A DNA stretch of 64,000 bases. Source: Cinnamomum chago (Eukaryota > Streptophyta > Magnoliopsida > Laurales > Lauraceae). The translations under genes were made by a program, and so were the position numbers. Shown here piece after piece: positions 37,301 through 47,807 of the stretch. The first letter of the stretch is position 1. The number at the start of each line of letters is the position of its first letter. The notes below the pieces were generated by a model. The model was given only the letters and a program-made list of their open reading frames with translations, ran no database searches and was not told the DNA's origin. The DNA is taken from NCBI GenBank assembly GCA_038049695.1, contig CP142451.1:11468001-11532000 (forward strand), given 5' to 3'.

Positions 37301-40300
37301 TCAATCCTTGCATTTCTTCGTTGGTATTGAAGTGCATGACACATCTTGTTTTTCCTTTTTGAATGGCAAAAGTGCATTACACATCAAGACCTTTTTCTTA
37401 CACAAGAAAAATATGCCCGTGACTTACATCTTAGATCCTAGATGGAAGCCTACAAATCAATCACTATGCCAATGACTGTCAAACTATCTTTAATATTATT
37501 GGAAGGACCCCTACCCTGATCCTATGTTCTACAGAAGCATTGCGGGTGCACTGCAGTATCTTACATTGACACAGGCCAGACATCTCCTTTGCTATAAACA
37601 CTCCCTGTCAATACATTGGACATCTTCTTCAGAGTCAACACTATTTGTGAATACATGCAAAAATCTACAATAGGTGATTTTCAAGCGGTTAGACACATCC
37701 TACACTTCATCAATGGGACCATGGATTTTGATATTTGGGTATTGGGTAATAACGTCATGGATCTCTATGACATTCAGCTGCTGATTGGGTTGGTTTTCTG
37801 ATGACTAGACATACTGCAACTGGTTTGTGTACCTATCTTGGTGCCAATTGTTTGTTCCAGAGTAACAAGAAACGATCTACTGAGGCCGAATATTGGGCCA
37901 TGGTGTCAATTGCAACAAAATTGGTTTTGCTTGGGTACATACCACATGATACTAGCATCTCTATGATGAACCAAGCAATGTTATTTTGTGACAATATAGT
38001 TACTCTCCACACAGTCAATCCAATTTCTCATAGTCACACAAAACGCATCAAGATTGACGATCATTTTGTCCAAAAAGGGTGGCCCTTGGATCATTGGTTA
38101 CTTGTTTCCCATCTCTACATTAATTGGCCAATATTTTCACCAAACCGGTGCTTTGAACTCAGTTTGATGATCAAATGAATCAAACTAGTCCTGTGGCCAG
38201 TCCCACATTCCAGTTTTGAAGAGGAGTAATGGAGATTCTATTTCATCCAAAACAACCAAGGAGCATAAATCATGCCACAATTGAGGAATATGAATCATGA
38301 CACAATGGAGGAGCATAGAGCATAACCGTAATTGGAGCTAGGCATTATGCATTATTTTTTAATTTTGAAATACTGTCTGAATTTTGAATACTTTCTATTT
38401 TGAGATGTTCTATTGAGAGGAAAACTCTCCACTTTGCAACAGTTGTGTACAGCTTCTACCGGGAATAGAACTTCTACCGGGAATAGAACAAGCCACCCTC
38501 AGTTGAAAATACAAGAGAGTGAAAGAATCCAAACTTATAATTTCACTGGGGTTCTTAATGACATCAAGACCAACCTGACCTCTCTTGCAACTCGACATCA
38601 CGTGAAAGCTCCTAAAACTACTTACACATTCCCCCTACTGATCAATAAGAAATTTATTAAAAACCAACAAGGTTGGATCCCCCAGAATTCAAGAAAAGGT
38701 TGAATCCAACAATCACAGAATCATTTAGCAAGACACCCCCAACATTCTGATTTTTTTCCCTTCTTTATTTTTTATTTTTTTTTATTTCATTAGAGGCCCC
38801 ATTGACCTATAGGATGAGGGGCATCATAAGTTAGACCTCCCGACCACCCTGACAATAGTTAAACCTAAGGAACTAATGATACCGCAGGAAGAATAATTAA
38901 GCAAAACCAGTTATGATTCAGACTACAGTACACTGTTCTGAGGATTTCTGGTGCAGTGAAAATACAATCCATGAGTGCATATGTTAACATGCTACAACTT
39001 AAGTTAGTTGTCAACTCTAACCCTAAACAACAGATATATGTGTCAAGATGCTCTTTTGAACATTCAAGCAATCGCTATAAGGAGGCAATGATACTCGGAT
39101 ACGGCATGGACATGTCATGGATCTGGCACACACATTGAATTTATACATAAAATGAACACTAGATATGACACATGATGTGTATGTTGCCTCTTTCGAAGTG
39201 TATACATATGATAGGAAGGGGATTGGACTACTGAATCTGCACGCTTAGGGAACATTCAAACAATCTGATACACTTTTTTTTTTTTCCGAAAAAGGAACAA
39301 TCTGATACACTTGCAGGGGGACTCAAGAATTAAGAAGCAAAGTTGCAGAGGAGAATGCAGATTACAACTTCCCACTTGATAACATATAGGATTTGATGCA
39401 ATCATATTCCAGAAACTGAAAACCACAATCTTTCAACACTGTTGTTAACACAAGTGGACAGGAAAACACAGACTGGCATTATATTCTCCAAACAGTCAGC
39501 GTGGATTAAAAGAAATATTGCAGTAGCAGCAAGACCTTGATCATGTTATTTTGTAAGAACCTTGATCAACAATCTCACTTCCCAAACAGACAGGTGGTAT
39601 GCCTCTGCAACTTCTAAAACTAAAGGTAAATAAATTAAAAACTTACCAATGGGATCTTATTTAACCATTCCAAGATGGCATTAGAGGCAGTATCTTACCT
39701 TGAAATGCGGAGGGAAACAATGCATGAGCTTAACTCGGAGACACAGGCCAATAACTGTTGCCATACTACAGTGCTTGACAGTTGGAGTAAATGTTATCCT
39801 ACAAGTTCAAATAGATTATTAGTATAGTTCAATTGAATGAAAATATTAATTAACTACTCCAAAGTACCAAAAAGTCCACATCTACTGATAACAATGATAC
39901 ATGTCACCATCACTGCAGCCTCACACATCTATATGAGATTGGGTTTGTGGTTCTACTTCTGCACACATCCCTTTTCAACACTAACTTCTTTATCCCTCCA
40001 CAATCTAATACGTCACTTTTGCCTCCATTTAAATCACAAAGATAGATGCTCAACAACATTAAGATACCAATTTCAATGTCACCTATGTAAGTACGGGGTA
40101 TATACACAAAGCAAGACGGAAAAAAAATATGTAACTAACTGCAAACTTGCTGCCAGATCTGATGTGCCCACGGTGTCCGTCCTTGATTCTACCCTTGTCG
40201 CTTGTATGCATCCCTGGAGTCTCATCTGATTTAATCCAAAACCCAGAAAAGCCCCAATCAATAGAACCGAGAAAAGAGAATTAAAAAAAAAAAAGAAAAG

Positions 40301-42434
40301 AGGGAGAACAGCAGAAGAAGGTTCTGACATTAGAATTCCTAGCCATTGCCTGAAGAACGAGATCAACATGGATCTTTACGTTCCCAGAATTCCAGCCAAC
40401 CTCTCAGAGTTCTAGAATCCTGAAATGCTCTTGGAGGATCTAGGATTTTGGAATTCCGCCTTTTTGTCATTTGAGAATTCTGGCTGCCTTGAATACTAGG
40501 AATTCCACCAAAAGAACATTGAGTTTCTGATAGGAATTTAAAAATCCACAAACCAACGGAATTCCTGTCAGAAATGCTTGTAAAGAAACAGGCTGTAAGG
40601 TACCAATTTCAATGTCACCTTTGTAAGTATGGGGGGTATATACAAAAGCAAGATGGAAAAAAAAAAAGTAACTAATTGCGAACTTGCTTCCATATCTGAC
40701 ATGCCCAAAGTGTCAGTCCTTGATTCTACCCTTGTCACTTATAAGCATCCCTATAGTCTTCCTTCACAGTAGTCGTAAAAAGTTTGGGCTTCTCCTTAAC
40801 CCTTTCAATACCCTATCAAACCAAGCCAGCTACACTTGTGAAGCCTCTGAGATGTGGTATTATAGGCCATTCGGAGGTAAAGTAGGATCACTATCCATCC
40901 ATCATCCATCATCAAAGCCTTGTCGGCTACACGTATTATGTTTCTCCATTTCGATCTATCTTGAGCCAAATCCTCATATAAGTTACACTTCTTCATATCT
41001 ATCTTTACTACCTCCATCCACGTCCTCTTAGTCCTACCCCTTCCCCTTGGTGGACCATCAACTTTCATGGCCAGACTTTTCCTTACTGGCCTACGTTGGA
41101 CATACCCAAACCATCTCAAATGAGTTTCTCGCATGGATGATGGTGGTGTTTACTCTACTATATGTTCTAGTCACTTCGGAACTCTCAGTATACCATGCAA
41201 TGCCTTTGGTTTCCACATTGTTTATTATCATTTCTTACCGTCTTCTCTTCTTGGTGTGCAGGCAATTAAAAGCCCACAACTTGATTATTCCCACTTCATA
41301 TCTCTCCCATTGGCTAATCACCCGAGACTTGTAGAGAAGCTAATTGACTTTCAGAATTCTATATTGGGAAACCCTGAACCTGGCCAAGATGTTACTCTAG
41401 AGCTGGATTCCAGTGAAGATAGGTCAGATGATGGAGAAGATAAGAACATTAAGGAACAACAAGTTAGATGGAGGCTTGACTCTTGCAGTTAACCTTAAAG
41501 TTCAAGATGATATGAGCATGTTCAAGTTGAGATAGATGATGTTAATCTAGGATTGCACACAAATCTAATTCCACAATTTTGGGTTTATTCTTAAACGCTT
41601 GGAGGAGTGCAGAAATTTAGTACAAATATATTTTGCCCTAGCTCAGATTTGTCTGACCCAGTCAGACTAATCTGATTTTTTTCTAGACAACCCTGATCTC
41701 CATCAGCTGTAAAAAAAATATATATATATATATATTATATCAAAAGAAATAAATAAACATAAAATACATGTTTACATAATAAATAATTCAACACACATGT
41801 CCATAGTTTAATAACCCAGAAATTGTAAGGTGCTGCTGAAATTATACAAAACCCAGAATATTCAAATTAAACTATAATCAACCCAAGTACTAGAATTTCA
41901 ATCACAATCCTTTTAGGGAGAACTGTTTTTTTTTCTAAAAGAGGGACATTTATAGAGCATTAATAACAACTAGATCTACAAAAATAATAACCAATTAGCA
42001 ACTGTATGCAGTAGATTAAGACGCTAAACTAGTTACGAAGAGAAATCAAGAGCTAAAAGCTAATAAACTAAAAGCTGATGCTTACAGTATCCGTCCGAGT
42101 TTCTCATCCACAGAAATCGATTCCTCAGACAAAACACTAAGCTGCTCCAGCGAATATGGATGCTCCGGATCTCTAATATCCCTAACGAAATCTGCCGCCT
42201 TGGAGTCAAAGATAGCAACATATCTTCTGAAATCAAGCATTCACATCACGAACTAAACAAACCACATCAAAACAAAAATCGAATCGATTCGAATCGAGTC
42301 TAATCTAAAGAAAGGATATCATAGACGTCGAGAGGATCGACGACATCATCATCAGCATTTGGATCTTCAGTTCGAGCGATCCTCTCCTTCTTCGCATGAA
42401 CCACAGGGTTCGCATTGATCAACCCTAGTGTCAT
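34309..42434 (-). CDS. AE7-like/MIP18 (CIAO2-type) cytosolic Fe-S assembly factor, 5 exons, 155 aa
   Basis: Exons on the minus strand are 42320-42434 (ATG), 42086-42191, 39699-39798, 34537-34582 and 34309-34409 (TAA), summing to 468 nt and 155 residues. Signatures: [51 protein letters not shown] (Cys of the family's hyper-reactive HCSMA motif), VSPGSHA and [23 protein letters not shown]18 proteins work in the CIA targeting complex, handing Fe-S clusters to nuclear and cytosolic enzymes. The start and the [15 protein letters not shown] wording fit the plant AE7-like (AEL) branch better than AE7 itself. Intron 1 (42192-42319) begins ATATCCTTT and is U12-like. Introns 2 (2.29 kb) and 3 (5.1 kb) host retroelement debris. 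Donor 4 (CAG|GTGCCC) is weak but required by frame and homology. Confidence 0.92.
34583..36125. other. AE7-like intron 3, proximal part
   Basis: Intronic. Holds a 32-bp direct duplication (CCAAGTTGAGTTGCC at about 35,087 and 35,138), a T run at 35,166-35,182 and a retroelement-tail-like stretch near 35,810-35,900. No coding signal. Confidence 0.5.
36340..36452 (+). mobile_element. tRNA-derived SINE, about 113 bp, 17-bp target duplication
   Basis: Perfect 17-bp direct repeats, TGATTCATCCTCCCTAA, flank the insertion (36,323-36,339 and 36,453-36,469). The body has an A-box-like TGGCTCAGTGG and a B-box-like GATTCGATCCC within a hairpin (CCCTGCCA / TGGCAGGG). It sits inside the left LTR-like segment and so postdates it. 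Confidence 0.85.
36600..38180 (+). pseudogene. Ty1/copia reverse transcriptase-RNase H pseudogene
   Basis: Successive copia pol landmarks occur in several frames. RT entry region: [27 protein letters not shown], then [15 protein letters not shown] (36,595-36,960). An ALYGL-K-like block lies near 37,065, a YVDD-like motif (QYVDDTIV) near 37,205 and a [16 protein letters not shown] block near 37,310. An [15 protein letters not shown] block is near 37,535, and RNase H ([38 protein letters not shown]) is at 37,690-38,080. Frameshifts and stops separate them, and gag, protease and integrase were not seen. Non-functional fossil. Confidence 0.85.
38446..39698. other. AE7-like intron 3, distal part
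   Basis: Intronic sequence with a doubled CTTCTACCGGGAATAGAA at about 38,454-38,489 and T/A homopolymers. No coding signal. Confidence 0.5.
40066..40760. repeat. Direct repeat pair, about 158 bp, in AE7-like intron 2
   Basis: 40,066-40,223 and 40,601-40,760 match (TACCAATTTCAATGTCACC start, TTGATTCTACCCTTGTC near the end), separated by about 377 bp rich in GGAATTCC-type short inverted pieces. It could be a segmental duplication or the two ends of a degenerate element. Confidence 0.75.
40800..41150 (-). pseudogene. LINE reverse-transcriptase C-terminal fragment
   Basis: On the minus strand a frame reads [33 protein letters not shown] and [18 protein letters not shown]. This is the characteristic C-terminal tail of plant LINE-type RT polyproteins (MRENRLRWFGHVQRR family). 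No RT core upstream was recognised, so it is a truncated fossil. It lies on the same strand as the AE7-like gene, inside intron 2. Confidence 0.85.
42192..42319 (-). other. U12-type (AT-AG) intron of the AE7-like gene
   Basis: The 5' end is ATATCCTTTC, an exact match to the U12 AT-AC donor consensus. An ATCTTTGAC branch-site candidate (7 of 9 to TTCCTTRAY) puts its branch A at 42,206, 14 nt from the CAG acceptor and within the narrow U12 spacing. No GT donor keeps the frame; this junction gives ...[15 protein letters not shown], matching the family. Confidence 0.8.
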
Positions 42435-45400
42435 CTTCTTCTTCCTTCTTCTTCTTCCTCCTTCCTTCTTCTTTCTTCCCTCGTTATACAGATTGGTCAG
42501 ATGTTCGGTCTGAGAGTCTCTTTGTTCGTATCCGGAAGTTCTTGCAATTTCCTCGTATTGTAGTCCTTTTGCTGGCGCGTGGCTCCTTTCGGTATCGTAT
42601 GTGGGGCCACCTGACTTCAATCCAAGCCGTTCATGTAAAGCTAACTCTATTTAATCCGAAGTGGTCCTCATTGACACTGATCCCGGAGATTATTCACTGT
42701 TGGATTATACTATAGTGGGTACAGTATGTATAGATCAGGCTGCCACAGGAGTCTCTTTCCTCGGCCTCGCGAGTGGCTGCCCCTGATTCGTTTAAATAAG
42801 GGTTTTTTATTCGGACGAAACGGGAGATTCGGATTAATATATGTGTGTATATATAGTTATTAGGATCTGAAATAAAATAAACAGCTACAATCAGTTTATT
42901 GACTGATGTATGTCTTTTTGTGCTATTGGATGAATCTCCACCTAGGAGTAGATGGCATAGTTAGGATATGCAGTATTGCTTGTGGAACCCACTCGGACTC
43001 ATTTATATTAATGGAAGAAAAAGTTTATAAGTAGGGTTGTAAATGGGCATTCGATCATTGAAATAAAGTGGGTGTAGAATCTAAGTTCAGGTGGAGAGAA
43101 GTTAGAATCCGGATCCAAATCCGAATCCATACATAGGATTTGAACATTATATTATATATATATAATGATTACACTCATATATAAAGATTTATATAGGTTT
43201 TAAGTGCTTATATAGATTGAGTTATATTTATATTTGGAAGTCTACTTAACTTTAATCATGTACTATTTAGTAGTCCTACTTTTATATTTAAAATTTTATT
43301 TTAAAGATCTTTATTCAATTACATCTTATTTTGGATCTGTTTTTCTAAGTTGTAGCTAGAATCAAATAAAAAAAGTTTCTTATTAAAACTAAATCCGAAT
43401 TCTAAAAATGAGTCCACCGTGGTTTCGCTTGGGATCCAATTTGTTTGCATTTTGGTCTATAACATGCAAAAAAATGGTCCGATAAAGTATACTAGCCCTT
43501 AATTTAAGGGCTTCAAATTTAATGACATTTTAATCATAGATTTTTGTTTAGATTGAATCTAACTGTGTGTAAAGGTTGAGCATTAAGGACGTATTTGAAT
43601 AGGGTCGTTTTTACTTTTGTAAAACTCAAATCCAATCTAGAAAGGTAGGAACCCACCATCATTGCTTTCGAAGAAAAATTATAGGAAAATATGGGTTTTT
43701 TCCACTCCTTTGCCGGCTGCAATAAGCAATGAACAAATTTCATCTTGGATTTTCTTGCACCATGTCTCACACATTTCCTTGGCATTACGTGTGCACAAAT
43801 GCACCCTAAAACAGATGCCAAATTGCATGGGGGTGAGAGTGTAAAAAATGTTGTACTGATCGAATGTAGCTCATGGAGCCTATTTCTTTCCCGCCTCCTT
43901 TTGATTGTCATATATACAAGTAAGGTCCACATGAAGAAAAAATGGCAGGTCGTGAATCAGTCCCCGTAGTTTATAAAAATACAAAGAAATTTCTCTGATA
44001 TGTCCAAGCAGTTGAAGACTTGAATTTGAAGATGAAGTAGTTTTCTAATGGCACCCCCTCTAATTACATAATGCATGCGCGAAGTCTGGATTTGGCTTAA
44101 AAGAAATCTCAAGTTGAAGGAGTGGAGATCCACAATGGACCCCCTCTATTGGAAACCTAAACCACTCATAATGAATGACCTCACTATATATATTAAGTCC
44201 TAAACTTTCCTTCATTAAGAGTTGAGCCCACCGTCAGATTGACCATATGACGAGTAATGTGATTAACACACTCCTATGCATTACTAGTTATATTTATTAA
44301 TAATTTTGCTCATGTTAAGATCAATCTGAAGTTGGAGCCGGAGCTTATTGAAGCAATATTTTAGGACATACCATACACAATAAGTGCGCTTATTTTGAGC
44401 TGCTAGGATTTTCAATAGACGGGCCCATTGTTGGGTCCCACACGTTTAAGTAAGAGACTCAAAGGATCCAAACTCAATGGTCCTTTGGATAAAAGATTAG
44501 AACAATTAGATTTAACCATTTATTTTTGGGGTTTTTCCTATACGTCACAATTAGATGTGGGTTTGCACGCCAGGTGACCTCCATACTGATCATTTTTTCA
44601 ATTTCTCAAAATGGATTATGCAATTATTATATATGAAGCGAAGTGATTTCAATTTGAATTCGCTTCCAATTGATCTTGACCAATTTAATTTAGTTTGACC
44701 CTAGCAAACGGGTCGGATCGGGGTAATTTAGGTTGGGTCAGAGATAAAGTACACTTTTTAGACTCAACCTGATCCTTGTATTTTTAATGACATGGTAAAA
44801 ATAATCGGGTTTGTGTCGCGACTCGAACTCAAGACAATATGGATTTCAAATGAACAAACCTATCATTACACCACAAAGCATCTTTTTGCTAATAGTTATC
44901 AACAAAAACTTAAAATTAATTAACGAGAAAGGGACCCGGCGGCCCCACTTTGGAATATTGACCATGAGTTAGAATTTATCTACGAGGTATTTATAAAAAT
45001 AACTATATTTTTAGAATATTGACCCCTATAAATATTGTTGTTATTATTTTCATACTTATGCATTGTACTTTAAGCATGGATGATCAAACTTTTGAAATAA
45101 CTATTTTATATGATTTCCTATATAGTCATTAATTTTCTTTGACAACCATTTTACAATAAAACTAAACTAAAATGAATATATAATATATGAATTAATTAAC
45201 AAAAACAATAAGTTTCACAATTAATAAGAAAATGATTGACAATATTATTGAAAAAAGAAAAACTCGCGACAACAGCGTGGAGCTAAAGAGGAGACGGAAA
45301 ACTTTCCGTGTAACTGATGTACTACAATGCACTCTTGCCAAGGGAGAAAGGGTGAGTCTGGTTTTTTTTCTTTTTTGTGTGTGTGGTTTTAAATTTTATA

Positions 45401-46370
45401 AATCGTGATGTAAATGGAGTGAAACACTACGATAGGCCCCATCTATTAAAAATCACAATCATTAAGGCAAACATCCTTGCTATTTATGGGATACCTCAAA
45501 TTCTCACCTCATTCTGGGTTGTTTCCACGATCATATTCATTCTCTAATAAAAAAAAATACAAAATACTGGAGTTTTCCAAATAAAGTTTTTTTTTTATTC
45601 GGTATCTCCATCATGCCTTTTGTCTATTAAGAAACTCTCAATATCATCCTATTTCTATCAAGCAATAGCATTTGAGTGTTAATGGGTCACAGTGTCCATA
45701 AGTGTCACTAATCTAAGGAATTTCAAGTATTTTTGTTTCTTCTGATTATATGATTTTTTTTCTTTTTTTTTTAATGTGAAATGTCGATTTCTGGGTTGTC
45801 TGGTTTATTTAATCCTTAGTCTTTTTTATTTAATCCACTCTTGGTTCTAGGTTGCCTGCTTTCCTTTTTATCTATTAATTTTGATTGTACACCTTTTTTT
45901 AAGAATGCGGAACTAATGGTAAAATGGATCTCCAATAATATTGGTCCATCTAAGTAAAAAATTAAGCTCATTCTTATTATCATCATTTTCTACTTTCTCC
46001 AATATAATTCTATTTCTCCATGTCAACAAGAGAACTTTCATTTTTTTCAGTCATTTACTTTTAAGTTCATTGTATTTGTTTAGAGCAACTTTAATAATTT
46101 TTTTGTTTTCTTTGTGTCTTTTTTTAGTGTCGTTTCATGTCTCATTTGCATGATTATTTTAGATCAGTGTTCAACTCATTTTAAAATGTGAGCACCTTAC
46201 GACAATTGGTGTAATTATTAAACATTTCAATTTGAGAGGTAAACCTTTTTTAATTAATTTACTTTTGAGTTCATCATATTTTATTTGAGCAATTTTAGTT
46301 ATGTCAATTTAATATGATTTATACAAAAGAATCATCATTTTAAAATTTCTATAGATTTGCAATATTTTTT
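42435..46370. other. Intergenic between the AE7-like gene and the MULE
   Basis: Begins with the AE7-like leader, which is A/G-rich on the minus strand. Contains a truncated relative of the hAT-like family near 43,032 (TAGGGTTGTAAATGGGC, no right end found) and a diverged MULE-type tip near 44,523 (TATTTTTGGGGTTTTTCCTATACGTCAC). The remainder is AT-rich with no supported gene. Confidence 0.45.
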
Positions 46371-46600
46371 AGGGAAAATTTATGTATGGTCACCTACAGT
46401 ACTTCATATCCCCCCTTGTTACCAAAGCTTAACATTTTACTCAGACGTTCTCCGTACAGTCAGTACCGCTGCGCAGGCCAGAAGCTACGTTTTTTTTTTG
46501 CGATATCACAACATATGTTGCGATACCGCAAGATTTTAGTTGCGATATCGCAAGTTTTTTATTTGCGATATCGCAATTTATGTTGCGATATCGCAAAGAG
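46371..46600. repeat. Left TIR and subterminal palindrome array
   Basis: The terminal repeat runs to about 46,545. Five copies of TTGCGATATCGCAA (some with one mismatch) start at 46,498, 46,518, 46,540, 46,563 and 46,583, spaced 20, 22, 23 and 20 bp, about two helical turns. Probable protein-binding sites. Confidence 0.85.
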
Positions 46601-47807
46601 ATAGGTTAAAAGACAACGAATGCATTTCTGTTTATAATTGATTTCCGTTCCGTTGCTTTCGTGGATCTCTGGCTTAGGTTCTCTACTTCCCTGCTCTTCA
46701 AGTGTTGCTCCTGCCACATATTAAGTGATCTCCTGCCATATTCTTCGCATGTCAACCTTAGGCCATTATCATAAATAGCAATTGAATCTCCTGCCACATC
46801 TTTGTCTTATGTATTTATTCCATGTTTCCCACCTTGTATGTATCTCCCTTTTATTTATTGTATTATTTTTTTCTTCTTTTGTGTCTTTTGAAAAAAAAGT
46901 TAGAATACAAGGAATCCCACTTATAGAAACATTTGAAATATTTTGTGCAAATATTAATAGTGACCTTAGGTGGGACTTGTGGAGCCTCACTTTTTTATGA
47001 ACATCATGTTGTTAATATATTTTAAAAAATCCCCTTGTTCTCATCATGAATTACCAACAACTGGATTTGGCCTGGACGTCCAGTTGCAAAAAACAATGAG
47101 GCATGTCTTGTTCATCCCGTCCTATGGTGGGCCCCAGCACAAATTCAAAATGTCCACATATTCTTTTAGCCTTTTCCTATTATTGTGGCATTACAGACAT
47201 CATTTTGATCATTATCTTGAACTGCTAATGACTTTGTTTAATGCTATATATAAGTAAGCAAACGATTAAATGGTTTAGATTCTTTAATAGTTATAAACAA
47301 ATGGTGATATTCATTAGATGAACGGTCTTGATTGATTTCACAATTATTTTATTTAAATGGGTGTTTTATGGTGTGTGTATATATATATATACTTTTGCTA
47401 AATGTAGAGAATTAGTATCAATGAGATGTAAAATAAATTTGCTAAAATATCTAGTGTAGAATTGATTAAGATAATGCATTTATTTATTTATTTTTTAACT
47501 GACAATGCATTGTTATTTGTTTGTTAATGTTATAGAAATATGTAGCTTCATGATATCCTAAATGTCAATGCTTAGATTTTAACTCTTTTAATTTTCCATG
47601 TATGCATAGAGCAGTTTTTTATTTTACATTTAACAACCTTCAAATCTTAGTAATTTCAAACATTCATCTTATTTACTAAAGAAATACTTATTCCGATATT
47701 TATTTTCACACGTTAAATCTTCATAGATTATATAGATGTTTGTGAGTAACTTCAAAAATATTCAAAAGTAAATCTTATTATTCGAAATCTGTGTTCTCCT
47801 TCGTAGG
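46601..47807 (+). other. MULE 5' region upstream of transposase
   Basis: AT-rich, no coding frame. TTCGTAG directly before the coding ATG (47,808) could be a 5'UTR acceptor, so a non-coding upstream exon is possible. Contains a (TA)n tract near 47,380-47,391. Confidence 0.45.

Larger units (their letters stand above)
36126..38445 (+). mobile_element. Ty1/copia remnant between inverted LTR-like segments
   Basis: The left segment (about 36,126-36,525, interrupted by a SINE) and the right segment (about 38,210-38,445) are similar in inverted orientation. For example AAAAAATAATGCCTAGCT at about 36,235 matches the complement of AGCTAGGCATTATGCATTATTTTTT near 38,336. Both contain repeats of a unit of about 25 bp (ATGCTCC..TTGTGGCATGATTC). 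Between them lies decayed copia pol on the + strand. Normal LTRs are direct repeats, so this is rearranged. It lies inside AE7-like intron 3, antisense to the gene. Confidence 0.65.

Noticed and set aside
42192..42326. Conventional GT donor for AE7-like intron 1 (GAC|GTCTATG) or an AC acceptor after TTTGAC
   Set aside because: Both lose conserved residues or shift the frame; the AT-AG junction alone preserves the family sequence.
46498..46596. Short regularly spaced repeats resembling a CRISPR array
   Set aside because: Plant DNA, 14-bp palindromes with 6-9 bp gaps inside a transposon terminus; no cas genes.
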